Shown here one piece after another: positions 54,501-63,140 of a stretch of 64,000 nt of DNA. Both the position numbers and the translations under genes were made by a program. Under the pieces are notes generated by a model that saw only the letters and a program-made list of their open reading frames with translations, made no database searches and was not told the DNA's origin. How positions within the stretch are numbered: the first letter of the stretch is position 1; every line of letters starts with the position of its first letter. This DNA is from Sporosarcina sp. Te-1. Lineage in GTDB: Bacteria > Bacillota > Bacilli > Bacillales_A > Planococcaceae. Where the stretch lies: the NCBI RefSeq assembly GCF_017498505.1, contig NZ_CP071798.1:930001-994000 (forward strand). The letters run 5' to 3'.

Positions 54501-55174
54501 CTTTTCATCCTCATTTCAGCAAGGCCGATAATTTCATCGATTACTTCTTCAATTGTCATGGAAGTCGTGTCGATAATGATTGCATCCTCCGCCTTTTTCA
54601 GCGGCGAAACTTTCCTTTCGCTGTCAGCCCTGTCCCGTTCTGCTATCTGTGCCTTCAATTGTTCAATCGGTGTATGAATCCCACGTTTCTGATCTTCCTG
54701 ATGTCGTCGCAAAGCCCGCTCCTCCACTGAGGCTGTCATGAAAACCTTGAGTTCAGCGTCCGGCAAGACTGCCGTCCCGATATCCCGTCCATCCATGACG
54801 ACACCTGTGGTATCTGCCAGCTTCCGTTGTTTATCCACCATCAAATGACGGACATTTTCATGTGCGGACACTTCAGAAACATTGGATGTGACCTGCTGTG
54901 AGCGGATCACATCTGTGCAATCCTTACCATCAATAAAAACAATCTGGCCATTTAGGGATGGCTGCAGACGAATGTCTGTCTGCTGTAAAAGTGAGGTCAG
55001 TTCGTGATCACTAGTAATATTTATGTCATTGATGAGCGCTTTATGTGTTAAAGCACGGTACATAGCGCCGGTATCAATGTAAGTGAAATCCAATTTTTCA
55101 GCAATGCGTTTGGCAATTGTGCTCTTCCCTGCAGCTGCAGGTCCGTCAATTGCAATCTTTATCCCTTTTGACAT
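54497..55174 (-). CDS. cmk: Cytidylate kinase
   Basis: A 225-residue enzyme phosphorylating CMP and dCMP. IAIDGPAAAGKSTIAKRIAE is the P-loop; YIDTGAMYRALT and VMDGRDIGTAVLPDAE form the CMP-binding regions; RALRRHQ/RDRADSER is the lid. ATG at 55174 follows GGGGGTAG; an upstream extension of 27 codons is discarded. Translationally coupled with plsC. Confidence 0.95.
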   Translation of the reverse strand: MSKGIKIAIDGPAAAGKSTIAKRIAEKLDFTYIDTGAMYRALTHKALINDINITSDHELTSLLQQTDIRLQPSLNGQIVFIDGKDCTDVIRSQQVTSNVSEVSAHENVRHLMVDKQRKLADTTGVVMDGRDIGTAVLPDAELKVFMTASVEERALRRHQEDQKRGIHTPIEQLKAQIAERDRADSERKVSPLKKAEDAIIIDTTSMTIEEVIDEIIGLAEMRMKR

Positions 55175-55218
55175 ATCTTCTACCCCCGAATTCAATTCGA
55201 AAACATTGTAACATAAGG

Positions 55219-55256
55219 AAGTGGGAAAAGTCCCTCTCAAAAGGACTTTTCCCACT
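55219..55256 (-). terminator. hairpin between motI and cmk
   Basis: Minus strand AGTGGGAAAAGTCC and GGACTTTTCCCACT form a perfect 14 bp stem with an 8-base loop. The following TTCCTTATG is a weak U tract, so it may be a leaky terminator or processing site. Confidence 0.6.
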
Positions 55257-55278
55257 GTCTCTGCCAGCTGTATGGATG

Positions 55279-55935
55279 TTATAGTGCTTCCTTACGTCTT
55301 TGCAATTGGCGTTCAAAGCAAAAACGAATGATGTGTTGGCGGTCGGCATCCATCATCTCGGTGAATTGCAAGGAGGCCAGCCTTCTTCCGTCTTGTTCCC
55401 ACGACCGAACAGACAGCGCTTCTGTACGGACATAATGGATGTCATCATTCAGGAACGGCAATGCAATAAACAAGGATAATTTTTGATTTTCCTCAAATTC
55501 TTCCTTTCGCCCCAGATGCAATGCAATTCCTCCCGCACTAATATCTTCTGCGACAAATTGATCGAACCCACTGCCATCGTTAACAGCTACGTCAATTGGT
55601 GTCTCGACCCTGACATACTCCCTGCGCTGAATTTTTATCAATTCATGATCTCCCGGATAGGAGAGCTGGAGCATGGGAATGCCCCGATTGACCCTGCCTT
55701 TCACTTCAGTCCGAAACGCATAGGACATTTTAAGTTGATCAACAAATGTAACTAATAACTGGGTCCCATCCATGAAAAAAGCCGTACGATCCGTCTCCAT
55801 ATGGATAGGATAATCAATCATGAAGTGATCCGGTCCTATGTCAACCACTTTACTTTTATACTTATCACTATTCTCGGTAAGATCCTTATCAATAATTACC
55901 GAGGAACCGATCGAAAGTCTCATTTTTTTCAACAC
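55279..55935 (-). CDS. motI: MotI (YpfA/DgrA), c-di-GMP-binding PilZ motility inhibitor
   Basis: A 218-residue protein with an N-terminal YcgR-like domain and a C-terminal PilZ domain. The c-di-GMP motif is QRREYVRVETP (RxxxR) followed by DISAGGIAL (DxSxxG). In B. subtilis c-di-GMP-bound MotI engages MotA to disengage the flagellar rotor. With cheR at 42 kb it implies a motile organism. Confidence 0.92.
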   Translation of the reverse strand: MLKKMRLSIGSSVIIDKDLTENSDKYKSKVVDIGPDHFMIDYPIHMETDRTAFFMDGTQLLVTFVDQLKMSYAFRTEVKGRVNRGIPMLQLSYPGDHELIKIQRREYVRVETPIDVAVNDGSGFDQFVAEDISAGGIALHLGRKEEFEENQKLSLFIALPFLNDDIHYVRTEALSVRSWEQDGRRLASLQFTEMMDADRQHIIRFCFERQLQRRKEAL

Positions 55936-56005
55936 CTACCATTTACTCATTCTTCTCTTATTATGTCATGGTATGGTGCGATTTCCAATCATCAATTGAA
56001 GAAAA

Positions 56006-57292
56006 TCAGAAAAGTTTTTCCGTCTTGATGACTTCTTTCGTTTCTGTGTCTACGAGGACCTGATAAGTACCTATCCCTCTTTCGTCCTCCTTGGTCACAG
56101 TCAAGAAATAAGCCAATCGTTGTTTTAATTGTTCATTTTCCACATACGCCAATTCTTCTTTTTCTACGTTCACGCCTTTATTAAAAAACGTCTTCCAGTC
56201 AATCTTGACAGTTGGTTGATCCTCGACTTTTTCCTTGCGTATATATTCCGCAGCATTCAAACCGACAATTTCGCCAGTATCTTTAGCCGTTTTTACATGG
56301 ATGACATCCGAAAAAACTTTCGCATTGTGAAGAGGCTCGACCCTGACATAAACAAAATGCCAGGCATTTGCGTTTTCACGTGCTTCCTCGAACACAACAT
56401 CCCGATAGCCGGCCTGTTTCAAAAAGTCTTCTGTTCTTTCTTTCATGTCGTCATACGATACAGTCGATTCGCCAAAAGGGCGATCCGCCAAATAGGAGAG
56501 GACATGTCCTCCTTTTTCGGTAATGTCAATGTACCCCACCGTCTGATTGGAAGCAAAACGAATATGATAGAACGGATATGGAGCGCCTGGTTGGCTTTTC
56601 TCCACTCCGATCACATCATTTGTGACATGTGGAAACACTTGTTTAAAGATAGAAACCGCTTCATCTTGTGAGACTTCAGCGTCTGTGATGTTTTGTAAAT
56701 CTTTTTTCTGCATCGCGTCAGATTCGCTTGCTGTTAACGGAAAATCGCTTTCCGTATATTGTTTTACGGAATTTCCAATTTGGGACCACTTTATGTCCGA
56801 ATTGTTGGCGTCCAGTCGTTCCACCCATTCATTCATGGAATAATTGCCATCCACGAGTCCTGCTGTGGCGACTTGCCAATCTGTTGACATCATTTGAAGA
56901 TTGTTCGATGCCTTCGCCATGACTTTCTCATATTCTCCTGGGTTCGATAGACGGTCGGCATCTTTTGCATAACTGCCAATCCGGCTTAAATAATTGTTCC
57001 ATGCTGTGGAGACGCTCGCATCTAGCGGCAGGGAATCAATAGAACTCCGGATATCCGATGTGAGTCGCCAAATATCCTCCCTCGCTTTTTTTGAGCCATC
57101 CGATTGGTTGAATAACAGAGACTTTTCTATCGACACATTCAATTCGTCCAGCTTTTCCGAAGCATCGGCCATCCTCTTAGCGTATTGTCCACTCAGCGCA
57201 AGAGCGAGTTTGTCATTTTCTTTCGCTTTATCATATGAAAAGACAGCCAAAGCGACGAGCGCAAAAGATAAAACAAATATTATTTTTTTCAT
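56006..57292 (-). CDS. ypeB: YpeB, spore cortex germination protein
   Basis: A 428-residue protein with a signal-anchor (IFVLSFALVALAVFSY), a long helical N-terminal domain and two to three PepSY-type repeats in the second half (DEAVSIFKQVFPHV, YDDMKERTEDFLKQAGY, RGIGTYQVLVDTETKEVIKTE). It is needed for stability and assembly of SleB in the spore integument, and lies next to sleB. Forespore sigma-G expression is expected (family knowledge). Confidence 0.94.
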   Translation of the reverse strand: MKKIIFVLSFALVALAVFSYDKAKENDKLALALSGQYAKRMADASEKLDELNVSIEKSLLFNQSDGSKKAREDIWRLTSDIRSSIDSLPLDASVSTAWNNYLSRIGSYAKDADRLSNPGEYEKVMAKASNNLQMMSTDWQVATAGLVDGNYSMNEWVERLDANNSDIKWSQIGNSVKQYTESDFPLTASESDAMQKKDLQNITDAEVSQDEAVSIFKQVFPHVTNDVIGVEKSQPGAPYPFYHIRFASNQTVGYIDITEKGGHVLSYLADRPFGESTVSYDDMKERTEDFLKQAGYRDVVFEEARENANAWHFVYVRVEPLHNAKVFSDVIHVKTAKDTGEIVGLNAAEYIRKEKVEDQPTVKIDWKTFFNKGVNVEKEELAYVENEQLKQRLAYFLTVTKEDERGIGTYQVLVDTETKEVIKTEKLF

Positions 57293-57359
57293 ATACGATG
57301 CAATTCGCCGAAACCATTCATCTCAGCAATATGCCAAACCTCCTCATAAATAAATTCGA

Positions 57360-58145
57360 TCAATGACAGAAAATATGCATTCCGATCTTCTTGACTTGCG
57401 GCCGTGACCAAATCCATTTACTCGTCGCAGTGACCGGGTTGAAGTAATAGATCGAGTTTTCACTCGGATCCCAGCCATTCAACGCATCTAGGACGGCTTC
57501 CTTTGCGCGTTCGTTCGGTGTCAGCCATATTTGTCCGTCGGCTACGGCAGTAAAGGCACCCGGCTGGAAAATGACGCCACCGACCGTGTTCGGAAAATCA
57601 GGATGTTCTACGCGGTTCAGTATGACAGCTGCAACCGCAACCTGGCCCTCATACGGTTCTCCTCTTGCTTCTCCATATACTGCGTTTGCCATCAACTTTA
57701 AATCTTGTTCCGAGTATTTGGATGGGAGATGCGCTTGTTCCGGTTTGCTTGCCCCCTGTTTCACTTGAGCGGCAAGCGGCGTGCCTCCATAGTGTGTAAA
57801 TTGATTTCCTTTTGCCAAATTGTCCATGACAAATTTTTCATTGTACTCAGATACAGAAGTGAGTTTTTTCTTCGTGTTCCCACCAGCAATACCGTCAATC
57901 GGCAATCCATACTTCTCTTGAAAGTTGCGAAGAGCCCAATATGTGCCATATCCGAATTTCCCATCTATTGTGCCCTTGTAGAAACCGATATACTGTAGCC
58001 TTGCCTGCAACTCGATAACATCATCACCCGTCGCTCCTCTTCCTAAATCCCTCGCGGAAAAAGCTTTGGAAGGATCCATGGTTGATCCATAGAGACCGAT
58101 GATCAATATAAAGAGGGCAAAGGTTTTCATTATGCTTTTTTTCAA
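57360..58145 (-). CDS. sleB: SleB, spore cortex-lytic enzyme (lytic transglycosylase)
   Basis: A 261-residue exported enzyme degrading muramic-lactam cortex at germination. A signal peptide (about 1-28) is followed by a PG_binding_1 domain (GDDVIELQARLQYIGFYKGTIDGKFGYGTYWALRNFQ) and the Hydrolase_2/SleB catalytic domain from ANAVYGEARGEPYEGQVAVAAVILNR (catalytic Glu) to the end. It starts with TTG at 58145, 8 bases after AGGAGG. Shorter than B. subtilis SleB (305) mainly in the linker. Confidence 0.94.
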   Translation of the reverse strand: MKKSIMKTFALFILIIGLYGSTMDPSKAFSARDLGRGATGDDVIELQARLQYIGFYKGTIDGKFGYGTYWALRNFQEKYGLPIDGIAGGNTKKKLTSVSEYNEKFVMDNLAKGNQFTHYGGTPLAAQVKQGASKPEQAHLPSKYSEQDLKLMANAVYGEARGEPYEGQVAVAAVILNRVEHPDFPNTVGGVIFQPGAFTAVADGQIWLTPNERAKEAVLDALNGWDPSENSIYYFNPVTATSKWIWSRPQVKKIGMHIFCH

Positions 58146-58201
58146 TGTTGATTCCTCCTTTCAATCAGTGTGGTCCAAAATAAAACAAATTATGAGGACA
58201 T

Positions 58202-58237
58202 AAAAAAAGACCTGGCTGCCAGTAGACAACCAGGTTC
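58202..58237 (-). terminator. terminator of prsW
   Basis: Minus strand AACCTGGTTGTC... pairs with ...GCCAGGTC and ends in T7; the hairpin begins at the prsW stop. Confidence 0.8.
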
Positions 58238-58916
58238 ATTTCTGTAATTGAGCTCTTTTTCTAAACTGCTGCATCGCAAAGGTATGTGCATATTTCACTC
58301 GTGTTAAACCAAACCACCATAGAAATAACATAAACGGAATAATTAAATACAACGAAAAATCATTAACCGCCAGTATGCCATTATAGATGAAATGAAGCAT
58401 AAATGGAGCGAACAGGGCAAACAACAGCATCCCTTTCTTATTCGATCGAGTGGTGAACTTGGCCCTGCCGAAATAATAACCCATAACAACACCAAACAAA
58501 GCATGGCTGGATACAGGTAAAAGAGCACGCAAAAAGGCGGTATCCAAACCAAATGTAAGCAGATATAAGATATTTTCGACAGTAGCAAAACCCAAAGAAA
58601 CACTAGCTCCATACAAAATACCGTCATAGGCGTCTTCAAATTCAATATGTCTGTAAATGGCGATCACTAAGATCAACCATTTAAAAAACTCCTCTAGCCA
58701 GCTGGTAAAGACCGCATTGCGGATGAATTCATTTGAAAATATATGTTCTTCCTCAAAAACATGCTGCATGAACATGATTGGGAAAGTCATGACGGCTCCA
58801 TAAATAAAAGTTTGGAACAACGTTTTAGAAGGCTCTGTAGCGATTTGTTTACGCAAATAGAGATAGCTGAAAAGCGCCAAGCCAGGCGCAATTGCCACAG
58901 TTAGCAAAATAATCAT
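58236..58916 (-). CDS. prsW: PrsW, intramembrane site-1 metalloprotease of the RsiW pathway
   Basis: A 226-residue membrane protein with about seven helices. The glutamate motif EEFFKWLILVIAIYRHIEFEDAYDGILYGASVSLGFATVENILYLL and later HALFGVVMGYYFG, H in LHFIYN are the PrsW active-site features. In B. subtilis it cleaves anti-sigma-W factor RsiW under envelope stress. Neighbour of sleB and ypdA as in B. subtilis. Confidence 0.93.
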   Translation of the reverse strand: MIILLTVAIAPGLALFSYLYLRKQIATEPSKTLFQTFIYGAVMTFPIMFMQHVFEEEHIFSNEFIRNAVFTSWLEEFFKWLILVIAIYRHIEFEDAYDGILYGASVSLGFATVENILYLLTFGLDTAFLRALLPVSSHALFGVVMGYYFGRAKFTTRSNKKGMLLFALFAPFMLHFIYNGILAVNDFSLYLIIPFMLFLWWFGLTRVKYAHTFAMQQFRKRAQLQK

Positions 58917-59063
58917 GACCGGGCCCCCTTTCCCGTCATTATATCATGTTTCAAATTGAACACGATGTGGATTTACAATTATTTTACTAATCCGCTTGTG
59001 AAAAATAGCTAGACAGAGTGTAGACAACGTCGATTATTTACTTTGTCTACACATTGCTAGATA

Positions 59064-60035
59064 TCATACATTTCTTTTTGTCTGAATGTCTTTTGCTATA
59101 AGCCCTCCGTGCTCTCTCCCGTTTTCAATAAATATCTCATTTGCATTGTTCCCGGCTGCGATGACGCCTGCGATATACAGCCCATCTACTGACGTTTCCA
59201 TAGTAGAAGGATCAAAAAGAGGTCGACCGCTAGCATCATCAATCTGAATACCGGCGTGCTTCAAGAAATCATGATCGGGATGATAGCCAATCATCGCGAA
59301 GACATAATCGTTGTCAATAGAAAATCTTTCGCCGTCTTTTTCAATCGTCACTGATTTCTCTGTAATTTCCACGACAGAAGAGTTGAAATGCATGCCGATT
59401 GAACCATTCCGTACAAGACTGTCGAAACCAGGCAAAATCCAAGGCTTCACACTCGGTGAATAGCTGTCGCCGCGATAGACAACTGTGACTTCTGCCCCGG
59501 CTCTCTGAAGTTCGAGAGCTGCATCGACAGCTGAATTTTTACCTCCGATGACAACAACTTTTTTCTGAAAATACGGATGCCCTTCTTTGAAGTAATGAAA
59601 GACGTTAGGAAGTTCTTCACCTGGTATGTCCAGTCGATTTGGATTGTCGTAATAGCCAGTTGCAACGACAACATACTCGGACACATACTCCGCCCTATTT
59701 GTGGAGACGATGAATTCATTTTCCTTTTTGCTAATTCGGCCCACTTTCTCATTGCTATGAATCGGCAGGTTCTTCAATTCTGCAACCATTCGATAGTAAA
59801 CGAGGGCATCCAATCTTTTTGGTTTCTCTTTCGCTGTAATAAATGGAATATCTCCTATCGACAGCTTAATGCTGGAGCTAAAAAATGTTTGATGTGTCGG
59901 GTATTGATAGATGGAATTGACAATGCAGCCCTTTTCTAAAATAACAAGATCCATTCCAATTTTTTGCAATTCTATCGCAGCGGAAAGCCCGCATGGACCT
60001 CCCCCCACAATAATTGCATCTTTTTTTATGACCAT
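59064..60035 (-). CDS. ypdA: Bdr (YpdA), NADPH-dependent bacilliredoxin/bacillithiol disulfide reductase
   Basis: A 323-residue FAD protein with two Rossmann motifs, IVGGGPCGLSAAIE (FAD) and VVVIGGKNSAVDAALEL (NADPH), the thioredoxin-reductase-like fold and no CxxC pair; the conserved Cys in GGPCGL is the one linked to BSSB reduction. ATG at 60035 is 9 bases after AAGGAG; the in-frame ATG at 60044 abuts that site. Agrees with bacillithiol synthesis by bshA in this window. Confidence 0.92.
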   Translation of the reverse strand: MVIKKDAIIVGGGPCGLSAAIELQKIGMDLVILEKGCIVNSIYQYPTHQTFFSSSIKLSIGDIPFITAKEKPKRLDALVYYRMVAELKNLPIHSNEKVGRISKKENEFIVSTNRAEYVSEYVVVATGYYDNPNRLDIPGEELPNVFHYFKEGHPYFQKKVVVIGGKNSAVDAALELQRAGAEVTVVYRGDSYSPSVKPWILPGFDSLVRNGSIGMHFNSSVVEITEKSVTIEKDGERFSIDNDYVFAMIGYHPDHDFLKHAGIQIDDASGRPLFDPSTMETSVDGLYIAGVIAAGNNANEIFIENGREHGGLIAKDIQTKRNV

Positions 60036-60064
60036 GGTAGACATCTCCTTCGGTTACAACTCAA

Positions 60065-60841
60065 TCAATAATATATGTGTAAAATATGACATTCAGGAGG
60101 CGCTCCTAACCTTAACGGAAGCAAAGAAGTTCCATAACCGTTGCTAATTAATTGAGCCGATCTGTTTTGTATAGTGAATGCCCCTTTATCGTGCAACCCA
60201 AATGGCCCAAATCGGATCTGCCCTCCATGCGTGTGACCCGCCATCATAATTGTCGGATTTGCATAGTCCTTTATTTTGCGAAATAACGAGGGTGTATGGG
60301 TTGCCACTAGAATATGTTCAAACTGATCCGTTCCACCCATTGCTGAGTGAACATCAACATTCTTGCTGGATGGATCATCTGTTCCAACAATGCACCAATC
60401 GGGATGTTCAGGTATCGGAACATTCATATTATCCAAAATGATGCCATTGTACTTGGCAACAATATCGCGGATTGATGTTTCTCCGACTTCCCGATCATTA
60501 TTACCCCAAATATAATACAGGCTCTTGCCCAGAACCGCTAATTCCCTAACATTCTGTTCCACTCGTTGGATGGGAACGCCCCGTTCTGCCAAATCACCGC
60601 CGATAATGATTACATCCAGCCAACCGTGTTTTTTAATTTTTTTCAGCAATCGTTTGTCGATTACTCGCCGATGAATATCGGATATGAATAAAACAGTCAA
60701 TTTCTTTCGGTCATCGGTCTCGTCGGCTACTTCCAGTTCGTGAAATCTGACATTTCTCTGTCGCGCATTCATCAACATGCAGACAGCCAGACCACTCGCT
60801 GCTAAAAAGAATATGCCGGTTAGTTTTAATAATCCTTTCAT
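60065..60841 (-). CDS. ypbG: YpbG-type metallophosphoesterase
   Basis: A 258-residue calcineurin-like phosphoesterase with an N-terminal membrane anchor (LKLTGIFFLAASGLAVCMLM). Metal ligands are FISDIHRR, GGDLAERG, GNNDREVG and AGHTHGGQIRFG. Substrate unknown, possibly a nucleotide or lipid-linked phosphate. ATG at 60841 with AGGTG upstream; an upstream frame start at 60868 is not used. Confidence 0.9.
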   Translation of the reverse strand: MKGLLKLTGIFFLAASGLAVCMLMNARQRNVRFHELEVADETDDRKKLTVLFISDIHRRVIDKRLLKKIKKHGWLDVIIIGGDLAERGVPIQRVEQNVRELAVLGKSLYYIWGNNDREVGETSIRDIVAKYNGIILDNMNVPIPEHPDWCIVGTDDPSSKNVDVHSAMGGTDQFEHILVATHTPSLFRKIKDYANPTIMMAGHTHGGQIRFGPFGLHDKGAFTIQNRSAQLISNGYGTSLLPLRLGAPPECHILHIYY

Positions 60842-60855
60842 CTCACACCTACCAT

Positions 60856-60890
60856 AAGAAAAAGGCAAAGTGGATTTGACTTTGCCCCTT
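60856..60890 (-). terminator. terminator of ypbE
   Basis: Minus strand GGGGCAAAGTC and CACTTTGCC pair and are followed by TTTTTCTTA, 45 bases after ypbE. Confidence 0.7.
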
Positions 60891-60936
60891 TCGAGTTTTC
60901 ACGTAGCATTGCCTACCAATAGTAGATGCAATGGTC

Positions 60937-61629
60937 TTACGGAATGATCAATTTTTGCCCGACGCGTATTTCGTTTGATGAAAGCCCGTTTGCTTGCTTA
61001 ATTTTGTTAATCCCTACATCGGAACCATAATAGTTTACAGAAATACGGTAAAGTGTCTCATCTTTTTTCACTACATGAACTTTACCCGTCTGTTGATTGG
61101 CGACTTGTTTATTTTCCTGCTTTTTCTCCGGTTTCTGTTCCGGTTTCTTCTCTGGTTTAACCGTCTCTTGTTTTACCGGCTGTTTTGGCTGTTCCGGTTT
61201 TTCGGTTACATGAGTCGTCGTGCCGGTTCCTGCTTGGTCCAACTTGCCATTCTCTTGTTCTTTTGATTCAGTATTCCCGTCTTCCTTGTCTTCATCCTCT
61301 TTTCCGCCCGCTTGGGACGCATCGCCGCCTCCTGGGGAAGGACTGGTTTGCATTTGATACTGCACTCCATTATCTTCAATTTGCGCTGTATTGGAGCTAT
61401 CATTTTGATTATAAAAATTATAAATAACGTAACCGAAGATGAGGATGGGAATTAAAGTGAACACGGCTAAAATGGTATTGATCAACGTATGGTTAGACCG
61501 TTTTGCACGCCTTCCTTTTCCGTGCAATTCCGACCGGGACGGCAGCTCGGAATTCAGTTCGTTGTCAATTTCTATTTCTTTTCTATGCTCTTCAAATTCA
61601 AATTGATAATCGTTATTTTTCATCGACAA
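60937..61629 (-). CDS. ypbE: YpbE, membrane-anchored LysM protein
   Basis: A 230-residue protein. A cytosolic acidic/basic N-terminus (about 1-45), one membrane helix ([25 protein letters not shown]), a low-complexity Glu/Lys/Pro/Gln linker (about 95-180, with [13 protein letters not shown]-like repeats) and a C-terminal LysM domain ([19 protein letters not shown]...VGQKLIIP). It likely binds peptidoglycan. Length and place match B. subtilis YpbE. Confidence 0.9.
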   Translation of the reverse strand: MSMKNNDYQFEFEEHRKEIEIDNELNSELPSRSELHGKGRRAKRSNHTLINTILAVFTLIPILIFGYVIYNFYNQNDSSNTAQIEDNGVQYQMQTSPSPGGGDASQAGGKEDEDKEDGNTESKEQENGKLDQAGTGTTTHVTEKPEQPKQPVKQETVKPEKKPEQKPEKKQENKQVANQQTGKVHVVKKDETLYRISVNYYGSDVGINKIKQANGLSSNEIRVGQKLIIP

Positions 61630-61700
61630 TTTCTCCTATCGCCTCATGCTCTTCCTTATATTATGACGAATCATGTCGCAAAAGTAAATGTACAAGAGTC

Positions 61701-63140
61701 TTATATTCCTAGAAGAACGTCAATTCTTTCTTCCCACGCATAGGACAATGTACGTTGTACTATGGGCAGTTCTGTTTTTCTCAACCAATCCATATCCTGC
61801 AAACCGCATATAGAACAGCAATCGTCCCGATCGCCTTCATACTCTTCTCCAAATAAATGTAATACCGTCTTTCGAATGCAGACAACCGAGTGGACAACAG
61901 ACAGCATTTGAAGAAGATCCTTTTCCTTATTTCGTGTCAATTCTTCCATTCTGGCGTACACTTTCTCCAGCGGCAATTTGGACAGATAAAAGTCGACAAC
62001 TCGTTTGGCCGTTTCGGATAAGCCTGCCATTTCTGAAGCTTCCATGGGTGTTAGACCTGCGTGAATTTCATTCACATAGTGTTCGACTCCGATACGATCC
62101 GGCATGTCGTTCTGTATAATGAATCTAGTCATGTTCTCATCTTCCGGCGCATAGAGGAGTACTGCACATGCAGAATTTCCGTCTCGTCCCGCCCTGCCGA
62201 CCTCCTGGGCATAGGAGGAGATCGTATGCGGAAGATGTTCGTGGATCACTTGGCGGATATCATCTTTATGAATTCCCATGCCAAATGCATTCGTAGCACA
62301 AATCCAGTCTACCTCCCCGCGGATATATTGTTCTTGGATCAGCGCCCTGTCCTCCTGTTCTTTGCCGGCATGATAGGCAGCCACTGAAAATCCTTTCTCT
62401 GCTAAGGTCGTTGCCAATTGATCGGCTCGCTTCCTAGATGCGACATATATGATCCCCGGCCCAACAGTCTGTTCCAATCGCTCCTCAATCCATTTTGTTT
62501 TTTCGCCAGAACTCATCGTTTCTATTACATACGTTATATTGGGTCTGTCTAGTGACTGCTGTTCGACAAAGGGCTGCTTCATATGTAAATACTTTGAAAT
62601 ATCATGAATCACTTGCTGATCCGCAGTAGCGGTGAGAGCTAAAATGGGTGCCCTTTCTTCGCTAAGTATTTCACCGATCCGTAAATAATCTGGTCGAAAA
62701 TCAAATCCCCACTGAGAGATGCAATGTGCTTCGTCCACGACAATTAACGACAGGTCAAGCTGTCTTAATCGTTTCTCCACTTTTTCTTGCAACAGCATTT
62801 CAGGAGAAACGAAAATGAATTTATAGAGTTGCAACTGCGATAATATCCGATTCTTTTCACGGAAGGATAAAAACGAATTCAATGCCACAACACGCTTTTC
62901 TCCCTTTCTACGCATCGAAGACACCTGATCCTCCATTAAGGCGACAAGCGGTGAGATGATCAATGTACTACCCGACAGTAGGTAGGACGGCAATTGATAA
63001 CAAAGCGACTTCCCTGTTCCGGTCGGCAGAACAGCGATGGTGTCTCTACCCTGTAACACAGAATGGATGACCTGTTCTTGGCCTGGCCTAAACTCACGAT
63101 ACCCGAACTTTTCGTATAGTTCTTTCACTAGATCCGTCAT
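61701..63140 (-). CDS. recQ: RecQ-family ATP-dependent DNA helicase (RecS type)
   Basis: A 479-residue 3'-5' helicase. FRPGQEQVIHSVLQGRDTIAVLPTGTGKSLCYQLP holds motifs 0 and I, VVDEAHCISQWGFDFRPDY is motif II with the RecQ aromatic-rich loop, and QEVGRAGRDG is motif VI. The short zinc/RQC-like end has cysteines in CIRK and CCSICG; no HRDC domain. The short RecS-like form matches the gene beside ypbB in B. subtilis. Overlaps ypbB by 4 bp. Confidence 0.94.
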   Translation of the reverse strand: MTDLVKELYEKFGYREFRPGQEQVIHSVLQGRDTIAVLPTGTGKSLCYQLPSYLLSGSTLIISPLVALMEDQVSSMRRKGEKRVVALNSFLSFREKNRILSQLQLYKFIFVSPEMLLQEKVEKRLRQLDLSLIVVDEAHCISQWGFDFRPDYLRIGEILSEERAPILALTATADQQVIHDISKYLHMKQPFVEQQSLDRPNITYVIETMSSGEKTKWIEERLEQTVGPGIIYVASRKRADQLATTLAEKGFSVAAYHAGKEQEDRALIQEQYIRGEVDWICATNAFGMGIHKDDIRQVIHEHLPHTISSYAQEVGRAGRDGNSACAVLLYAPEDENMTRFIIQNDMPDRIGVEHYVNEIHAGLTPMEASEMAGLSETAKRVVDFYLSKLPLEKVYARMEELTRNKEKDLLQMLSVVHSVVCIRKTVLHLFGEEYEGDRDDCCSICGLQDMDWLRKTELPIVQRTLSYAWEERIDVLLGI

